Assembly: GCF_000513195.1 (NCBI RefSeq)
Contig: NZ_CBVI010000094.1
Coordinates: 18,217-82,216 of the forward strand
Length of the DNA: 64,000 bases
Direction of reading: 5' to 3'
DNA from: Bacteroides timonensis
Lineage (GTDB): Bacteria > Bacteroidota > Bacteroidia > Bacteroidales > Bacteroidaceae
Shown: positions 26,502 to 35,864 of the stretch, in pieces
How positions within the stretch are numbered: the stretch's first letter is position 1
Layout of the letters: every line of letters starts with the position of its first letter
The notes under the pieces: generated by a model
Database searches by the model: none
Told to the model about the DNA's origin: nothing
The model's input: only the letters and a program-made list of their open reading frames with translations
Position numbers and translations under genes: made by a program

Positions 26502-27374
26502 CTATACTTCTTCTATCTTATTCTTATCAATCAAATTAGAATCTCTGTCTTTATATTCACTAGCCGTAGTAAACAAATATACTATGCCTTTCATTACTCC
26601 TATAAAACGACACCAAATATTCCTAAACAAACTACCTCCTCCATCTAAAGTACCACAGCTAGTAACTGCTCTCGCTTTTCGGCTTCTTATCAATTTTAAC
26701 TTACCGTATTTTTTAAGTTCCAATGCCATCATTCCATCCTCACCACGAATTATGTCTGTTCTATATCCGACCATTTTGCCGAATTCTGTTCTAAAAGCAA
26801 GAACCATTCCACGGACACATAACTCCGGTCGATTTATATTTTGCAGGCATATATATATATCCCTCAACGATTCATAAAGAAATAGTCCTAATTTAGGATG
26901 ATGTTCATCCGGCAAAAAGCTCCATAAGCCATATGTACAAACAACCTCCGGTTTTCGCAAATTATATACATGCATAGCTATGTAATAAGGGGGATATAAA
27001 GTGTCAGAATCTATACAAATATGATATTTCCCACGAGCATGATTTAATCCACACTGGCGAGCAAACCCCGGTCCTTTTTTTTCCTCACGAAACCAGCAAA
27101 CACCAGTTTCTTCTAAAAGCCGGTCAGTAGCATCTGTAGAATTATTACTAACCACCAATATCTCAACAGAAAAATCACATATATTATCAACCAAAGACCA
27201 AAGTGAACCAAGAATATGCCTTTCTTCATTATGAGCAATCAGTACAACAGAGCATTCCGGATCTGTTACGGCACGAAAGGATTTCATCTTAGTAGTTATT
27301 TCCAACCTCACCTCAGACGGAATGTCCTGCCAAGGATATTCAAAAGCTGTTCGATATTTGTCATACCAAGCCAT
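26502..27374 (-). CDS. glycosyltransferase family 2
   Basis: The 290-residue protein has an N-terminal extension (MAWYDKYRTAFEYPW), then SVVLIAHNEERHILGSL, ILVVSNNSTDATD, KGPGFARQCGLNHARGKYHICIDSDTL (DSD metal site near 119-121) and RGEDGMMALELKKYGK. This is a dolichol-phosphate-mannose-synthase-like GT2 core without a multi-pass domain; a hydrophobic stretch near 258-270 may bind membrane. It overlaps the preceding gene by 14 bases. Confidence 0.8.
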   Translation of the reverse strand: MAWYDKYRTAFEYPWQDIPSEVRLEITTKMKSFRAVTDPECSVVLIAHNEERHILGSLWSLVDNICDFSVEILVVSNNSTDATDRLLEETGVCWFREEKKGPGFARQCGLNHARGKYHICIDSDTLYPPYYIAMHVYNLRKPEVVCTYGLWSFLPDEHHPKLGLFLYESLRDIYICLQNINRPELCVRGMVLAFRTEFGKMVGYRTDIIRGEDGMMALELKKYGKLKLIRSRKARAVTSCGTLDGGGSLFRNIWCRFIGVMKGIVYLFTTASEYKDRDSNLIDKNKIEEV

Positions 27375-28500
27375 CTTCTTTCCTCCTAATTACTTTTTTA
27401 GATTCTTGAAACCTCACATTGTTCCTTATCGGACCATAGTATACAGGAACAAACTTTAACCAAAACAAAACACACATGTATATATCATAAATACGATAAC
27501 AGCGCCAAACTAAAAAAAATTTGCCAAGACAATCACTCTTACACACCGGATGATAATATTGGTATATCACATTATAATTATTATCCACTAAATGTTTCAA
27601 ATGTACCAATCTCTCTTTTTGGATAATTCTCTCAGCATGATAAGACTGGTAATCAGTCTTCAAAGCTCTTTCGAAAACATCTTCCATCATAGCATTTGTC
27701 AATAGCGGAAATGCGCTCCAAGAAAGTTTAAACTGCGAAGCTATTGCAGATAACCGTTGCTGATATTCCACAAAACATAAATATTGCATATCAAAACCAT
27801 GAAGTTTTGCTGAGAGCGAGGAAGGGTACACTACATATACATAATCTTGCGAGTCTCCTAAAACCAAAAAATCAATATGTAATAAGTAATCATACATAAA
27901 CAGAAGATCTTCACAAAAATAAATTCGCTCATCAAAGCGAATATGATAATCATCCAATAGGCTCTTATTGTATAATTTAGAAAAGGGAAATCCACATTTT
28001 CCTAAATCCTGTCCTGCAATCAACCGCCTTATTTCATCCAGTGTTTCAGCATATAACTTTTCAAACTTCATACCACGTAAAGCATACGATTCCTCATCTG
28101 ATATATATTTCAAAAAACCTTGTATCACTAATCCGCGTCCACTCTTACCTGAAGCCGAGTCTAATAAATGATACAGATAATCCTCTTTTACCCAATCATC
28201 CGGGTCTATAAAAACAATGTATTTCCCTTTCGCACAGTCAAGGCCATTGTTACGCGCAGCACTTACACCACTATTTTTCTGATGAAGAACACGAATACGA
28301 ACATCATGGATAGCCAATTCATTGCAGAGGACACCGGAATAATCAGTACTTCCATCATTTACTAATATAAGCTCAAAAGTAGCAAAAGATTGTCCCAAGA
28401 TGCTTTCCACACATCTTGCCAATACATCCTCCTTATTATACACAGGTACAATAACCGAAATTACAGGATACTCTTCTGACGGAAATTTTTCATCTATCAT
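27361..28500 (-). CDS. glycosyltransferase family 2
   Basis: From the ATG at 28500 (MIDEKFPSEEYPVISVIVPVY) the product is 379 residues with LILVNDGSTDYSG, NSGVSAARNNGLDCAKGKYIVFIDPDDWV (DPDD metal site) and FCEDLLFMYDYLL. It is a close paralogue of the enzyme at 31011-32066 (shared DSASGKSGRGLVIQG / DSASALPGNGLVIQG and the YVYVVYP / YVYVAYP block). The longer frames from 28608 or 28542 are unlikely because a minus-strand -7 box at 28562-28555 puts the transcript start near 28548. It heads the second part of the minus-strand operon. Confidence 0.8.
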   Translation of the reverse strand: MIDEKFPSEEYPVISVIVPVYNKEDVLARCVESILGQSFATFELILVNDGSTDYSGVLCNELAIHDVRIRVLHQKNSGVSAARNNGLDCAKGKYIVFIDPDDWVKEDYLYHLLDSASGKSGRGLVIQGFLKYISDEESYALRGMKFEKLYAETLDEIRRLIAGQDLGKCGFPFSKLYNKSLLDDYHIRFDERIYFCEDLLFMYDYLLHIDFLVLGDSQDYVYVVYPSSLSAKLHGFDMQYLCFVEYQQRLSAIASQFKLSWSAFPLLTNAMMEDVFERALKTDYQSYHAERIIQKERLVHLKHLVDNNYNVIYQYYHPVCKSDCLGKFFLVWRCYRIYDIYMCVLFWLKFVPVYYGPIRNNVRFQESKKVIRRKEDGLV

Positions 28501-28554
28501 AGGTTCACATATTCTGAGAAACAGGTAAACACAGAAAAACATTCTTTCTAATGG

Positions 28555-28562
28555 CAAAGATA
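28555..28562 (-). promoter_or_regulatory. -7 element for the minus-strand glycosyltransferase operon
   Basis: Minus-strand TATCTTTG (plus strand CAAAGATA) is a perfect -7 box 55 bases before the GT2 start at 28500. It forms an 8-bp inverted repeat with the plus-strand box at 28575-28582. Confidence 0.5.
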
Positions 28563-28574
28563 AACAAAAATATA

Positions 28575-28582
28575 TATCTTTG
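28575..28582 (+). promoter_or_regulatory. -7 element for the Wzx flippase gene
   Basis: TATCTTTG lies 20 bases before the ATG at 28603, giving a very short leader. No clean TTTG stands at -33. Confidence 0.5.
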
Positions 28583-28602
28583 CCCACAAGTATCAAAAAA
28601 AC

Positions 28603-30132
28603 ATGCAACGAGAATCACGCACTAAAAAATCTTTGCTTAATGCCCGAGTAAATCTTTTATTCTACTTTCTGGCTTTAGTACTCTCTTTTTTCTCCCGAAA
28701 AATATTTCTGGATAATTTGGGAGCGAATTTTATGGGTATGACAGGAACCTTGGGTAATCTATTAGGATTTCTCAATTTGGCAGAATTAGGCATAGGCTCT
28801 GCCATAGGATACGTACTTTATAAACCACTCTTCGAACGTAATGAAGAAAAAATTAATGAAATCATAGCAGTATTTGGCTATATCTATCGCTGGATAGGCG
28901 TTATTATTTTAGGAACCGGCTGCATTATGGCATGCCTTTTACCCCTTATTTTTCCCCATGGAGTATTCGATTTACGAGTTATCTATTTTGCATTCTTCTC
29001 ATATCTGGCATCTTCATTGATCGGCTATTTTGCTAACTACAAAATGACTTTACTGGGAGCTGACCAAAAAAATTATGTAGTAACAGCTTATTTCCAAAGC
29101 ACTCTAATGTTGAAAACCATATTTCAAATATGGATAGCGTATTATACAAGCAATTATTATCTTTGGCTAATTATAGAACTACTCTCAGGCATTATATGTG
29201 CTATCATCTTGAACTGGAAAATCCGCCAAGTATATCCATGGTTAAGAAGTGAAGTAAAACATGGCAAAGTTTTATTCAAAAAATATCCAGAGGTAATGCG
29301 GTATACAAAACAGCTTTTTGTGCATAAGCTAGGAGCCTTTGCCCAGTATCAGACTGTACCTTTTTTAATTTACGCCTTTGTTTCTTTAAAAACAGTGGCG
29401 TATTATGGTAACTATACACTTATCATAAGCAAGATTACCCAATTATTGGAAAATTTATGGAGTAGCACAAGTGCGGGCGTAGGCAACTTAATAGCCGAAG
29501 GAGATCAAAAAAAAATTATTCAGGTTTTCTGGGAGCTACTTAGTGGGCGTTTTCTGATAGCTGGCATTGTTTCATTCGCCCTATTCTTATTAACAGCACC
29601 TTTTATCACATTATGGTTAGGAGAAGAATACATATTGTCCCAACATGTATTATTCCTCATTATTCTAAACGCTTTTATTGGCTATACCCGAGGAGCCACT
29701 GATCAATTTCTATTTGGTTATGGATTGTTTTATGACACATGGGCCCCAATAGTGGAAATTGGGATTAATCTACCTGTAGCAATTGTAGGAGGTATATTGT
29801 GGGGATTACCTGGAGTCTTAACAGGAGGAATTGTCAGTTCTTTGCTTATTGTTTGTATTTGGAAACCTTATTTTCTATACAGCAAAGGATTCAAAAAAAC
29901 AGTTGCTCACTATTGGGTCAATTATTGCAAACATTTATTCGTTCTTTTATTTACCGGAGTGACATGCTATTACCTCTTTCCAAAAGATTATTTCGCACCA
30001 GAAACGTCTTTCGGACACTGGATTATCTATGGAGTAATACTCACAATAAGCTATACCCTCTCGACTTATATTTTACTCTATATAGTATCTCCCAGTATTC
30101 GTTCTTTCACAAGACGTATACTTAGGAAGTAA
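28603..30132 (+). CDS. Wzx-type oligosaccharide flippase (MATE/MVF fold)
   Basis: The 509-residue protein has about 12-14 membrane segments. The start MQRESRTKKSLLNARVNLLFY and the early LDNLGANFMGMTGTLGNLLGFLNLAELGIGSAIGY segment are typical of polysaccharide flippases of the RfbX/Wzx group, which move undecaprenyl-linked repeat units across the inner membrane. It is the only plus-strand gene inside this locus and is convergent with the GT11 gene, whose stop is 6 bases away. Its own promoter-like box lies at 28575-28582. Confidence 0.85.
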   Translation: MQRESRTKKSLLNARVNLLFYFLALVLSFFSRKIFLDNLGANFMGMTGTLGNLLGFLNLAELGIGSAIGYVLYKPLFERNEEKINEIIAVFGYIYRWIGVIILGTGCIMACLLPLIFPHGVFDLRVIYFAFFSYLASSLIGYFANYKMTLLGADQKNYVVTAYFQSTLMLKTIFQIWIAYYTSNYYLWLIIELLSGIICAIILNWKIRQVYPWLRSEVKHGKVLFKKYPEVMRYTKQLFVHKLGAFAQYQTVPFLIYAFVSLKTVAYYGNYTLIISKITQLLENLWSSTSAGVGNLIAEGDQKKIIQVFWELLSGRFLIAGIVSFALFLLTAPFITLWLGEEYILSQHVLFLIILNAFIGYTRGATDQFLFGYGLFYDTWAPIVEIGINLPVAIVGGILWGLPGVLTGGIVSSLLIVCIWKPYFLYSKGFKKTVAHYWVNYCKHLFVLLFTGVTCYYLFPKDYFAPETSFGHWIIYGVILTISYTLSTYILLYIVSPSIRSFTRRILRK

Positions 30133-30138
30133 AGTTTA

Positions 30139-31014
30139 TTACATCCTAAGCCAACTTTCTGGCACAACGTCATCTTTCTCAAAATAATACCACCAGCGTT
30201 TAGGGGCAATAACAATTTTATCATTATATGCATTTAAATAAGCCCCCCACCAACTAAATGTAGAATTTGCAATAATATTGTGATGACATCGACTCATTAA
30301 GAACATATCTTGCCAAGAGTCTTCTTTCCGATTTCCATCAATAAACACCATATTTTCTTCCCCAAAATACTCTCGCACATATTCTATATCATCAGAAAAA
30401 ACATAAAAAACAGGGTGTGCCAAATGTGCCTTCATATATTCAACAGCCCGTTTAAAATAATCAATAGGACAACATAATAAAAAACCATCAAAATTGCCCG
30501 ATGCATAATCTCCTCTCCTGACATGAATACTAACACTATCAGATGTCTCAATAATACGCATTAAAAATTCCTTGGTGTAAGGAGATAACATTTTTTCATC
30601 AAACGTAAATGTCTCTTTCACCTCCGATTGCACATGTTCAAAATACTTTAGACTTTGCCATGTACCACAAAGCATACAGTTTTTACGTCCATACTGAAAT
30701 ATGTCTTCATAAAAAATAAAATTTTCCTTTGGCCAGATTTCTTTAAAAAACCATGTTATCAATTTATAATGTGGCAAGCCACGACCACCTAAAAATTCAA
30801 TAGTATGTATATAGGCTTTTTGAAACAAATTCAGCCCTTTATATGGATTTACCTTTTTAAACAACTTATCCAACTCGTATCCTTGATGGTCAAATTTCAT
30901 ACGACGATGCACAACAAAGCAGCATCCATCTTTACTTCGTGTGCGTAATTCGCATAAAAAGGCATACTGAAACATTACATTTCCTAATCCCCATGCAGGT
31001 ATAACTATTTTCAT
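30139..31014 (-). CDS. alpha-1,2-fucosyltransferase-like enzyme (GT11)
   Basis: The 291-residue protein starts MKIVIPAWGLGNVMFQYAF (GLGNxxFQYA motif), has HVRRGDY at 164-170 (the GDP-fucose motif HxRxGDY) and ends with FYVFSDDIEYVREYF and NSTFSWWGAYLN. These are the three diagnostic motifs of GT11, which transfer fucose from GDP-fucose, usually alpha-1,2 to galactose. A fucose branch in this polysaccharide is therefore likely. The start overlaps the upstream GT2 gene by four bases. Confidence 0.88.
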   Translation of the reverse strand: MKIVIPAWGLGNVMFQYAFLCELRTRSKDGCCFVVHRRMKFDHQGYELDKLFKKVNPYKGLNLFQKAYIHTIEFLGGRGLPHYKLITWFFKEIWPKENFIFYEDIFQYGRKNCMLCGTWQSLKYFEHVQSEVKETFTFDEKMLSPYTKEFLMRIIETSDSVSIHVRRGDYASGNFDGFLLCCPIDYFKRAVEYMKAHLAHPVFYVFSDDIEYVREYFGEENMVFIDGNRKEDSWQDMFLMSRCHHNIIANSTFSWWGAYLNAYNDKIVIAPKRWWYYFEKDDVVPESWLRM

Positions 31015-32066
31015 ACAACACCTCTATTGTTTATCAATTTCCGGACAATTCTTATAAAATAATACAATATACGTATATATAAATCATATATTACATAGTG
31101 ACGAGAAAGCAAAAGATAACGCCCTAATCTATCATTTTTCCCATATACATAATAATAAGACTCTTTCACCACATCACTATTTTGAGAAACAAAATCTTTT
31201 AAATGGCGTATCCGCATATTTTTAGGTACTCTTCGTTCCACTTGATAGTCACTCTTTAAAATACGACGTACCAACATTTTTAAATGAAGAGGTATCCGTG
31301 TCTTGTCAATGTCAAAAGGCCAAACTGTTATCATTTTCTTCAAGAGTTCCTGATAGAGAGTCCAACATGCATATTCCGATTCGAATGGATGGATTCGAGC
31401 GGAAAGTGAAGTAAAAGGATAAGCTACATATACATAGTTTTTCGCATGTCCTAGCAGTAGATAATCACAATGTAACAAATATTGATACATAAAAAGCATA
31501 TCTTCATAATAATTGATATTTTCAGGAAAGCGAATAGAGAACGTCTCTATAAGACTTCTCTTATACAATTTACCCCAAGGAAATCCGAACTCACAGATAT
31601 GCTCTTTTATAAAGGCATCACCTATCTCCTGAAAAGAGAAGTAACGATCTGGCAATGATATATCAGATAATAAAACTCCCTCAATCGTAATCCGCACAGC
31701 ACCTTGTATCACTAAACCATTTCCCGGAAGAGCAGACGCACTATCATACAAATCCTTCAGATAATTTCCTTGTACCCAGTCATCCGAATCAACAAAAACT
31801 ATATACACACCTTTAGCTTGACACAAACCATAATTACGAGCTATACTCACTCCAGCATTCTTCTGATGAAAAACACGAATACGTTTATCCTTGCATGCAT
31901 ATTTCTCACAAATTTCCCCACTGTAATCAGGGCTACCATCATCTATCAATAATAACTCAAAATTTCTAAAAGACTGTTTCAGTATACTTTCTATACAACG
32001 AGGTAAACACCTTTCTACTCTATATACGGGAACAATCACAGATATTTCAGGATTACAAAGCTTCAT
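31011..32066 (-). CDS. glycosyltransferase family 2
   Basis: The 351-residue protein has ISVIVPVYRVERCLPRCIES, LLLIDDGSPDYSG, NAGVSIARNYGLCQAKGVYIVFVDSDDWV (DSDD metal site) and YYEDMLFMYQYLL. It is paralogous to the gene at 27361-28500 over most of its length, suggesting tandem duplication followed by insertion of GT11 and flippase genes between the copies. It overlaps the GT11 gene by four bases. Sugar unknown. Confidence 0.85.
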   Translation of the reverse strand: MKLCNPEISVIVPVYRVERCLPRCIESILKQSFRNFELLLIDDGSPDYSGEICEKYACKDKRIRVFHQKNAGVSIARNYGLCQAKGVYIVFVDSDDWVQGNYLKDLYDSASALPGNGLVIQGAVRITIEGVLLSDISLPDRYFSFQEIGDAFIKEHICEFGFPWGKLYKRSLIETFSIRFPENINYYEDMLFMYQYLLHCDYLLLGHAKNYVYVAYPFTSLSARIHPFESEYACWTLYQELLKKMITVWPFDIDKTRIPLHLKMLVRRILKSDYQVERRVPKNMRIRHLKDFVSQNSDVVKESYYYVYGKNDRLGRYLLLSRHYVIYDLYIRILYYFIRIVRKLINNRGVV

Positions 32067-32100
32067 ATCAACATATGTACATAAGCGTTAATACACTAAT

Positions 32101-33273
32101 TTATTCTTCTATTCCATGAGTAGTATGAATGAACTTTTTATTCGCCTCTTTTAACCGGAACAAATTAATTACCATCAATAAAAACGAATAGGGAACAAAG
32201 CATATTGCCTTCGCCAAACGCCATTTCCAGAAATAACGAGGTATTGCAACTATCAACGCAAGCAGCAATAGACCGAAAATAATCCACCATTTATATGCCA
32301 ACGAAGGAAACCATATAGACAGGCATACGGAAAAAATAAACGTAAACCCTAATAATAGTACCCGTGAAAAAGCAGCTTGTTGAAACAACTTATCACAAAA
32401 ATCCCATTTTCTACCATGAATAGCCGGGAGTAAATGACACATAAATTCTCCTAAGCTATAATATTGCGCAGACAGCCAACGCCTCCTTTGTTGATAGAAG
32501 TTTTTGGTTTTCTGTATCTTTTCATCCAGCACATAAGTATCCGGCAAATAGTGGAAAAAGACACGATGATAAAGCAATTTCATCTCTAAAACTCTGTCGA
32601 AACCGCCAACCGAAGTATTGCTCATCATTGCTTTATAAAACAGAGAATATTCAAAAGCCATACCGGAACCTATCAAAGCAGCCGACATACCCAGATTCAC
32701 ATGCCCCAAACGAAATATAGAATTATTTATCTCCTCACTGATCGCATCCAGATAAGCCATATCCGTATTCAGATTCTTCGCAACCCGATGTGTTTGAATG
32801 ACATGTACCTCCGGATTGCCAAAAGCATTATTCACCTCTACGAGATAGGAAGGATTTATGATATTATCAGCATCTATTATTAGAGCCACATCATAGGAAT
32901 CCTTATCCAAATACTCAAGGGCTGCCTTCAACGATTTCGTATTCGTACTTTTCTCAAAATCCACCTGAAGCAGCTTGATTGGTAACGCACGGAGTTTTTC
33001 GTTTGTAGAAGGCTGCATGTGATCTGAAATCACGACTACATCGTATTTATCACTTGGATAATCCTGCGCCAGACAGGCCTGTACCGTATCTATAATAACA
33101 GTATCTTCCTTATACGCAGCTATCAGCAAAGCAAACCGCTTATGCTCTTTCGCAAGAACTGGTTTATCGGGGTGATGCCGGAGCGACGCCAAACTATAAA
33201 CCAATAAATACAATATATTTATCGTAAACAATACGTATAAAATCCAATCGAGTATAAGCAGTACCTGTTCCAA
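32101..33273 (-). CDS. membrane glycosyltransferase family 2 (cellulose-synthase-like)
   Basis: The 390-residue protein has an N-terminal membrane helix (about 6-30), a GT-A domain with IAAYKED, VISDHM, IIDADN (DAD 134-136) and QRRRW (262-266, the QxxRW motif), and C-terminal membrane helices (about 285-330 and 350-372). All catalytic landmarks of processive-type membrane GT2 enzymes are present, in contrast to its paralogue at 4643-5833. It begins 11 bases after the LruC gene ends, so both are probably one transcript. Confidence 0.85.
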   Translation of the reverse strand: MEQVLLILDWILYVLFTINILYLLVYSLASLRHHPDKPVLAKEHKRFALLIAAYKEDTVIIDTVQACLAQDYPSDKYDVVVISDHMQPSTNEKLRALPIKLLQVDFEKSTNTKSLKAALEYLDKDSYDVALIIDADNIINPSYLVEVNNAFGNPEVHVIQTHRVAKNLNTDMAYLDAISEEINNSIFRLGHVNLGMSAALIGSGMAFEYSLFYKAMMSNTSVGGFDRVLEMKLLYHRVFFHYLPDTYVLDEKIQKTKNFYQQRRRWLSAQYYSLGEFMCHLLPAIHGRKWDFCDKLFQQAAFSRVLLLGFTFIFSVCLSIWFPSLAYKWWIIFGLLLLALIVAIPRYFWKWRLAKAICFVPYSFLLMVINLFRLKEANKKFIHTTHGIEE

Positions 33274-33284
33274 GATTAAAGTTT

Positions 33285-35375
33285 TTAATATAGTTTATCC
33301 TTATTTACGTTGCCCGCCACAGAGGCATCGAACCAATCATAATTCGTCTTATTCTGAGTCCACTTCTCATAATTCAGATAGACACCCGTAATATCCTCCG
33401 TCTCTGCCGGATAGCACCAGGAAGGTGAGGAAGAGGAAGTCCGGGGAATATCGAGTACCCACGGATAAGTATTATCCATACGATAGTATACACCTTTCGA
33501 AGCGTCGGAACGGTCAAGTTTCATGCCCAGCAAGGAAACGTCCATCTTCGAAGTGGGCGCATAATCTACCAGGTGTATCTCATGACCGCGCTCGCCATCG
33601 ACGAAAATGAAGGGATTGAACCTGATGAAGTTCACTTCGGCATCAGCAAGAGGGGCGTTCAGGCCGACCGTGACCTCTGTTGCCGGTATGCTCCTGTAAC
33701 TTTGGGACTTATAGGTATTGACTATTCCTGAACCGCCAAACACACTGTTCGTATTATTCCATACGATCAGGACGGCATTCTCACCGGAACCGGGGTTTTC
33801 CAACGTTGCTCCCGATACACCGTCTACCAGCCTAGCCGAAAAGGGCAATTCAATGCCAAAACCACTCTCTTTGGTTCCACCGCGTGCCACAGGCTTCAGC
33901 AACAGCTTTACCTTATCAATGCCCGAAGTATTCTTAACGCGCTTATAGGTATAATCAACCACCAAATCATTAAAATCATAGTCTCCCTTGGCAGGCCAAA
34001 GATCTTCAAAAGCCAAAGTGCCATGCTGAGCATCGAATGGGGACACCGGCTCGGGATCTATGTCATTCTCAGGAGTGATACCCTTCGGCGGATTGGCCAC
34101 AATCTTAAAAAGTACATCATTATAATCGCGGTCATTTTTTACCGAAGTGTCATCCCAATAGCGTGCATCCATACCAGCTATAAGGCAATTATAATCGGGA
34201 CAGGAACGTATGATGGCATTGGACTTATTGATACCTTTGCCATTCAGGCAGGGGGTGGAATAAAATAATTCATACTTCGGATAATTATAATTGGTTACCG
34301 GTGCATTTAGCGGTTGCGCAAACCAATAGGAACCGGCATCATCGATAGCGGTGCCCAGTTTTTTATACGCCGAACGGGCAAATACGAAACCAACGCGGGT
34401 ATCCTTTGGGAAAACCGTATCGTATTTTCCTTTATTTTTATCCCAATATAGTAGTTGCACTTTTATACCGGATGCACATTGAACCGAATTGACATTCGGG
34501 AAAATCATTGTCAAACGCATCCCTATATCATCCGGAGTTCCATCCTCTCCTTTATAAGAATCAGCATTGGAAGCCAGTTCTCCGGCCTCATAGCTATAGT
34601 AAAGCAACGAGCCGTATCTATTATCGGCTCCAAAACCGCCATCGCCAATGTAGGTTACCCAGATTTCCGCGCCGGCATTATCCGTAACGACCAAATCACT
34701 GGAAAGGTTCAGCGCTTCCTCATTCTGAAATGACTTTTCAGGGTACCAGGAATTCACCAGGTCGAGGAAAGCGGCAGGCAGTTCTTCTTTTGTGACCAAA
34801 GGAGATTTGCCGGGAATCAGAATGCCGTTGCTGTTGGCGTCATCCGCCGCAAAAGCAGAAAAAACGTTATAGCGCTTATCGTAGATACGCTTATAAGCAA
34901 TCTGTGATAAATCAACCGCCCGCGTCTCGGCACGAGTCCCTGTAAGCATGGGAAAAGCTACCGCATGGAAAGCGAGCGACATGTTTTCCGCCACATTTAC
35001 TTCTTGCGTTTGTCCGTAACCGAAGGTTACAGGATATACATACAGCTTTCTTACATTTTCCGGCAAGGTGACCTGTGTTTGCAGAACGCCTTGGTTATTT
35101 GTGTAACCGGTATATACCGGTTCTACGTCGTGAGAGATACCTTCATCTGTACGGGGATCTTCAAGGTAGACATTAAATAGTACACCTCTTCCGGGATTGC
35201 CTTCAGCATTGAAAGCGGACAGAGAAAGATTTTTAGAAGATTTTAATGCGAATGAGAAAGACAGGTCAAGAGCTGGCTCGTCAGTGTTCTTGTTTGGGTC
35301 ATACACATCATTATCCATGCAGGAAGCAACAGCCAAAGCGGCTATCATTGCCATCGAAAATAATGTTCTTTTCAT
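33285..35375 (-). CDS. LruC-domain surface lipoprotein
   Basis: The 696-residue protein starts with a lipoprotein signal (MKRTLFSMAMIAALAVASC, Cys19) and an acidic linker. The second half carries the LruC/DUF4842-type features: RSCPDYNCLIAGMDARYWDD, NDRDYNDVLFKI and WPAKGDYDFNDLVVDYTYK, acidic loops that may bind calcium, then a long beta-rich C-terminal domain. It is likely surface-exposed or periplasmic. It heads the minus-strand polysaccharide operon, so it may have a structural or anchoring role for the polysaccharide, but that is inference. The protein's own function is not established. Confidence 0.75.
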   Translation of the reverse strand: MKRTLFSMAMIAALAVASCMDNDVYDPNKNTDEPALDLSFSFALKSSKNLSLSAFNAEGNPGRGVLFNVYLEDPRTDEGISHDVEPVYTGYTNNQGVLQTQVTLPENVRKLYVYPVTFGYGQTQEVNVAENMSLAFHAVAFPMLTGTRAETRAVDLSQIAYKRIYDKRYNVFSAFAADDANSNGILIPGKSPLVTKEELPAAFLDLVNSWYPEKSFQNEEALNLSSDLVVTDNAGAEIWVTYIGDGGFGADNRYGSLLYYSYEAGELASNADSYKGEDGTPDDIGMRLTMIFPNVNSVQCASGIKVQLLYWDKNKGKYDTVFPKDTRVGFVFARSAYKKLGTAIDDAGSYWFAQPLNAPVTNYNYPKYELFYSTPCLNGKGINKSNAIIRSCPDYNCLIAGMDARYWDDTSVKNDRDYNDVLFKIVANPPKGITPENDIDPEPVSPFDAQHGTLAFEDLWPAKGDYDFNDLVVDYTYKRVKNTSGIDKVKLLLKPVARGGTKESGFGIELPFSARLVDGVSGATLENPGSGENAVLIVWNNTNSVFGGSGIVNTYKSQSYRSIPATEVTVGLNAPLADAEVNFIRFNPFIFVDGERGHEIHLVDYAPTSKMDVSLLGMKLDRSDASKGVYYRMDNTYPWVLDIPRTSSSSPSWCYPAETEDITGVYLNYEKWTQNKTNYDWFDASVAGNVNKDKLY

Positions 35376-35403
35376 ACGTAGCTGTTTTTAATACATTTTG
35401 CTA

Positions 35404-35411
35404 CAAAAATA
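35404..35411 (-). promoter_or_regulatory. -7 element of the LruC-led operon
   Basis: Minus-strand TATTTTTG (plus CAAAAATA) fits TAnnTTTG 29 bases before the LruC start. No clear -33 box. Confidence 0.4.
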
Positions 35412-35516
35412 TACAAAATAACTGAAAGAATCATCATCTCTTTAAGAAAAAAATGTCCCATTTTTCGTAAATGGAACATAAAAACGAGCAAGCTCTCACG
35501 AACCCCTCGCCTCTGT

Positions 35517-35543
35517 AAGAAAAGCCATAGAGGCTTTTCTTTT
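35517..35543 (+). terminator. hairpin with T run, no plus-strand gene upstream
   Basis: AAGAAAAGCC (35517-35526) pairs with GGCTTTTCTT (35532-35541) and is followed by TT. An alternative stem GCCTCT/AGAGGC overlaps it. It reads as a plus-strand terminator although no plus-strand gene precedes it; it might block antisense transcription or be a small RNA 3' end. Confidence 0.4.
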
Positions 35544-35560
35544 AATTGCATCTAAAATTG

Positions 35561-35688
35561 TTACCTAAAAATCAATCTTCTTTTTACCTAAAAATCAATT
35601 ACCTATAAAAACACAACCTTTTTTACCTAATTACCTATTAATCCAAAATTTATCCTATAAAAAAACTATTAACGAATCTTTTTACCTA
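35561..35688. repeat. six copies of TTACCTA in the gap upstream of the LruC gene
   Basis: TTACCTA occurs at 35561, 35584, 35599, 35623, 35631 and 35682, with a variant TATCCTA at 35651. Two copies share the longer TTACCTAAAAATCAAT. The 575-base gap 35376-35950 has no gene; this array and two hairpins are its main content. Confidence 0.6.
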
Positions 35689-35864
35689 ACTAATCCCTTT
35701 ATTGAAAACTTAAAAACTAATTTATTTAAAAGTCAAATTCATGAGCAGTTTCCCAACTGCGATGCAAAGGTAAGAAGATTTTCCGTGTGCGCAAACAGTT
35801 GCATATAAAATGGCATATTTTATAACATCTTTTAAAATTTATCCAGCTTCATTTACGGTTATCT

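Noticed and set aside
1..35375. Invertible capsule promoters of the Mpi type
   Set aside because: I found no pair of long inverted repeats flanking a consensus promoter at either polysaccharide locus; only the short repeat at 9141-9211 was left as a weak candidate.
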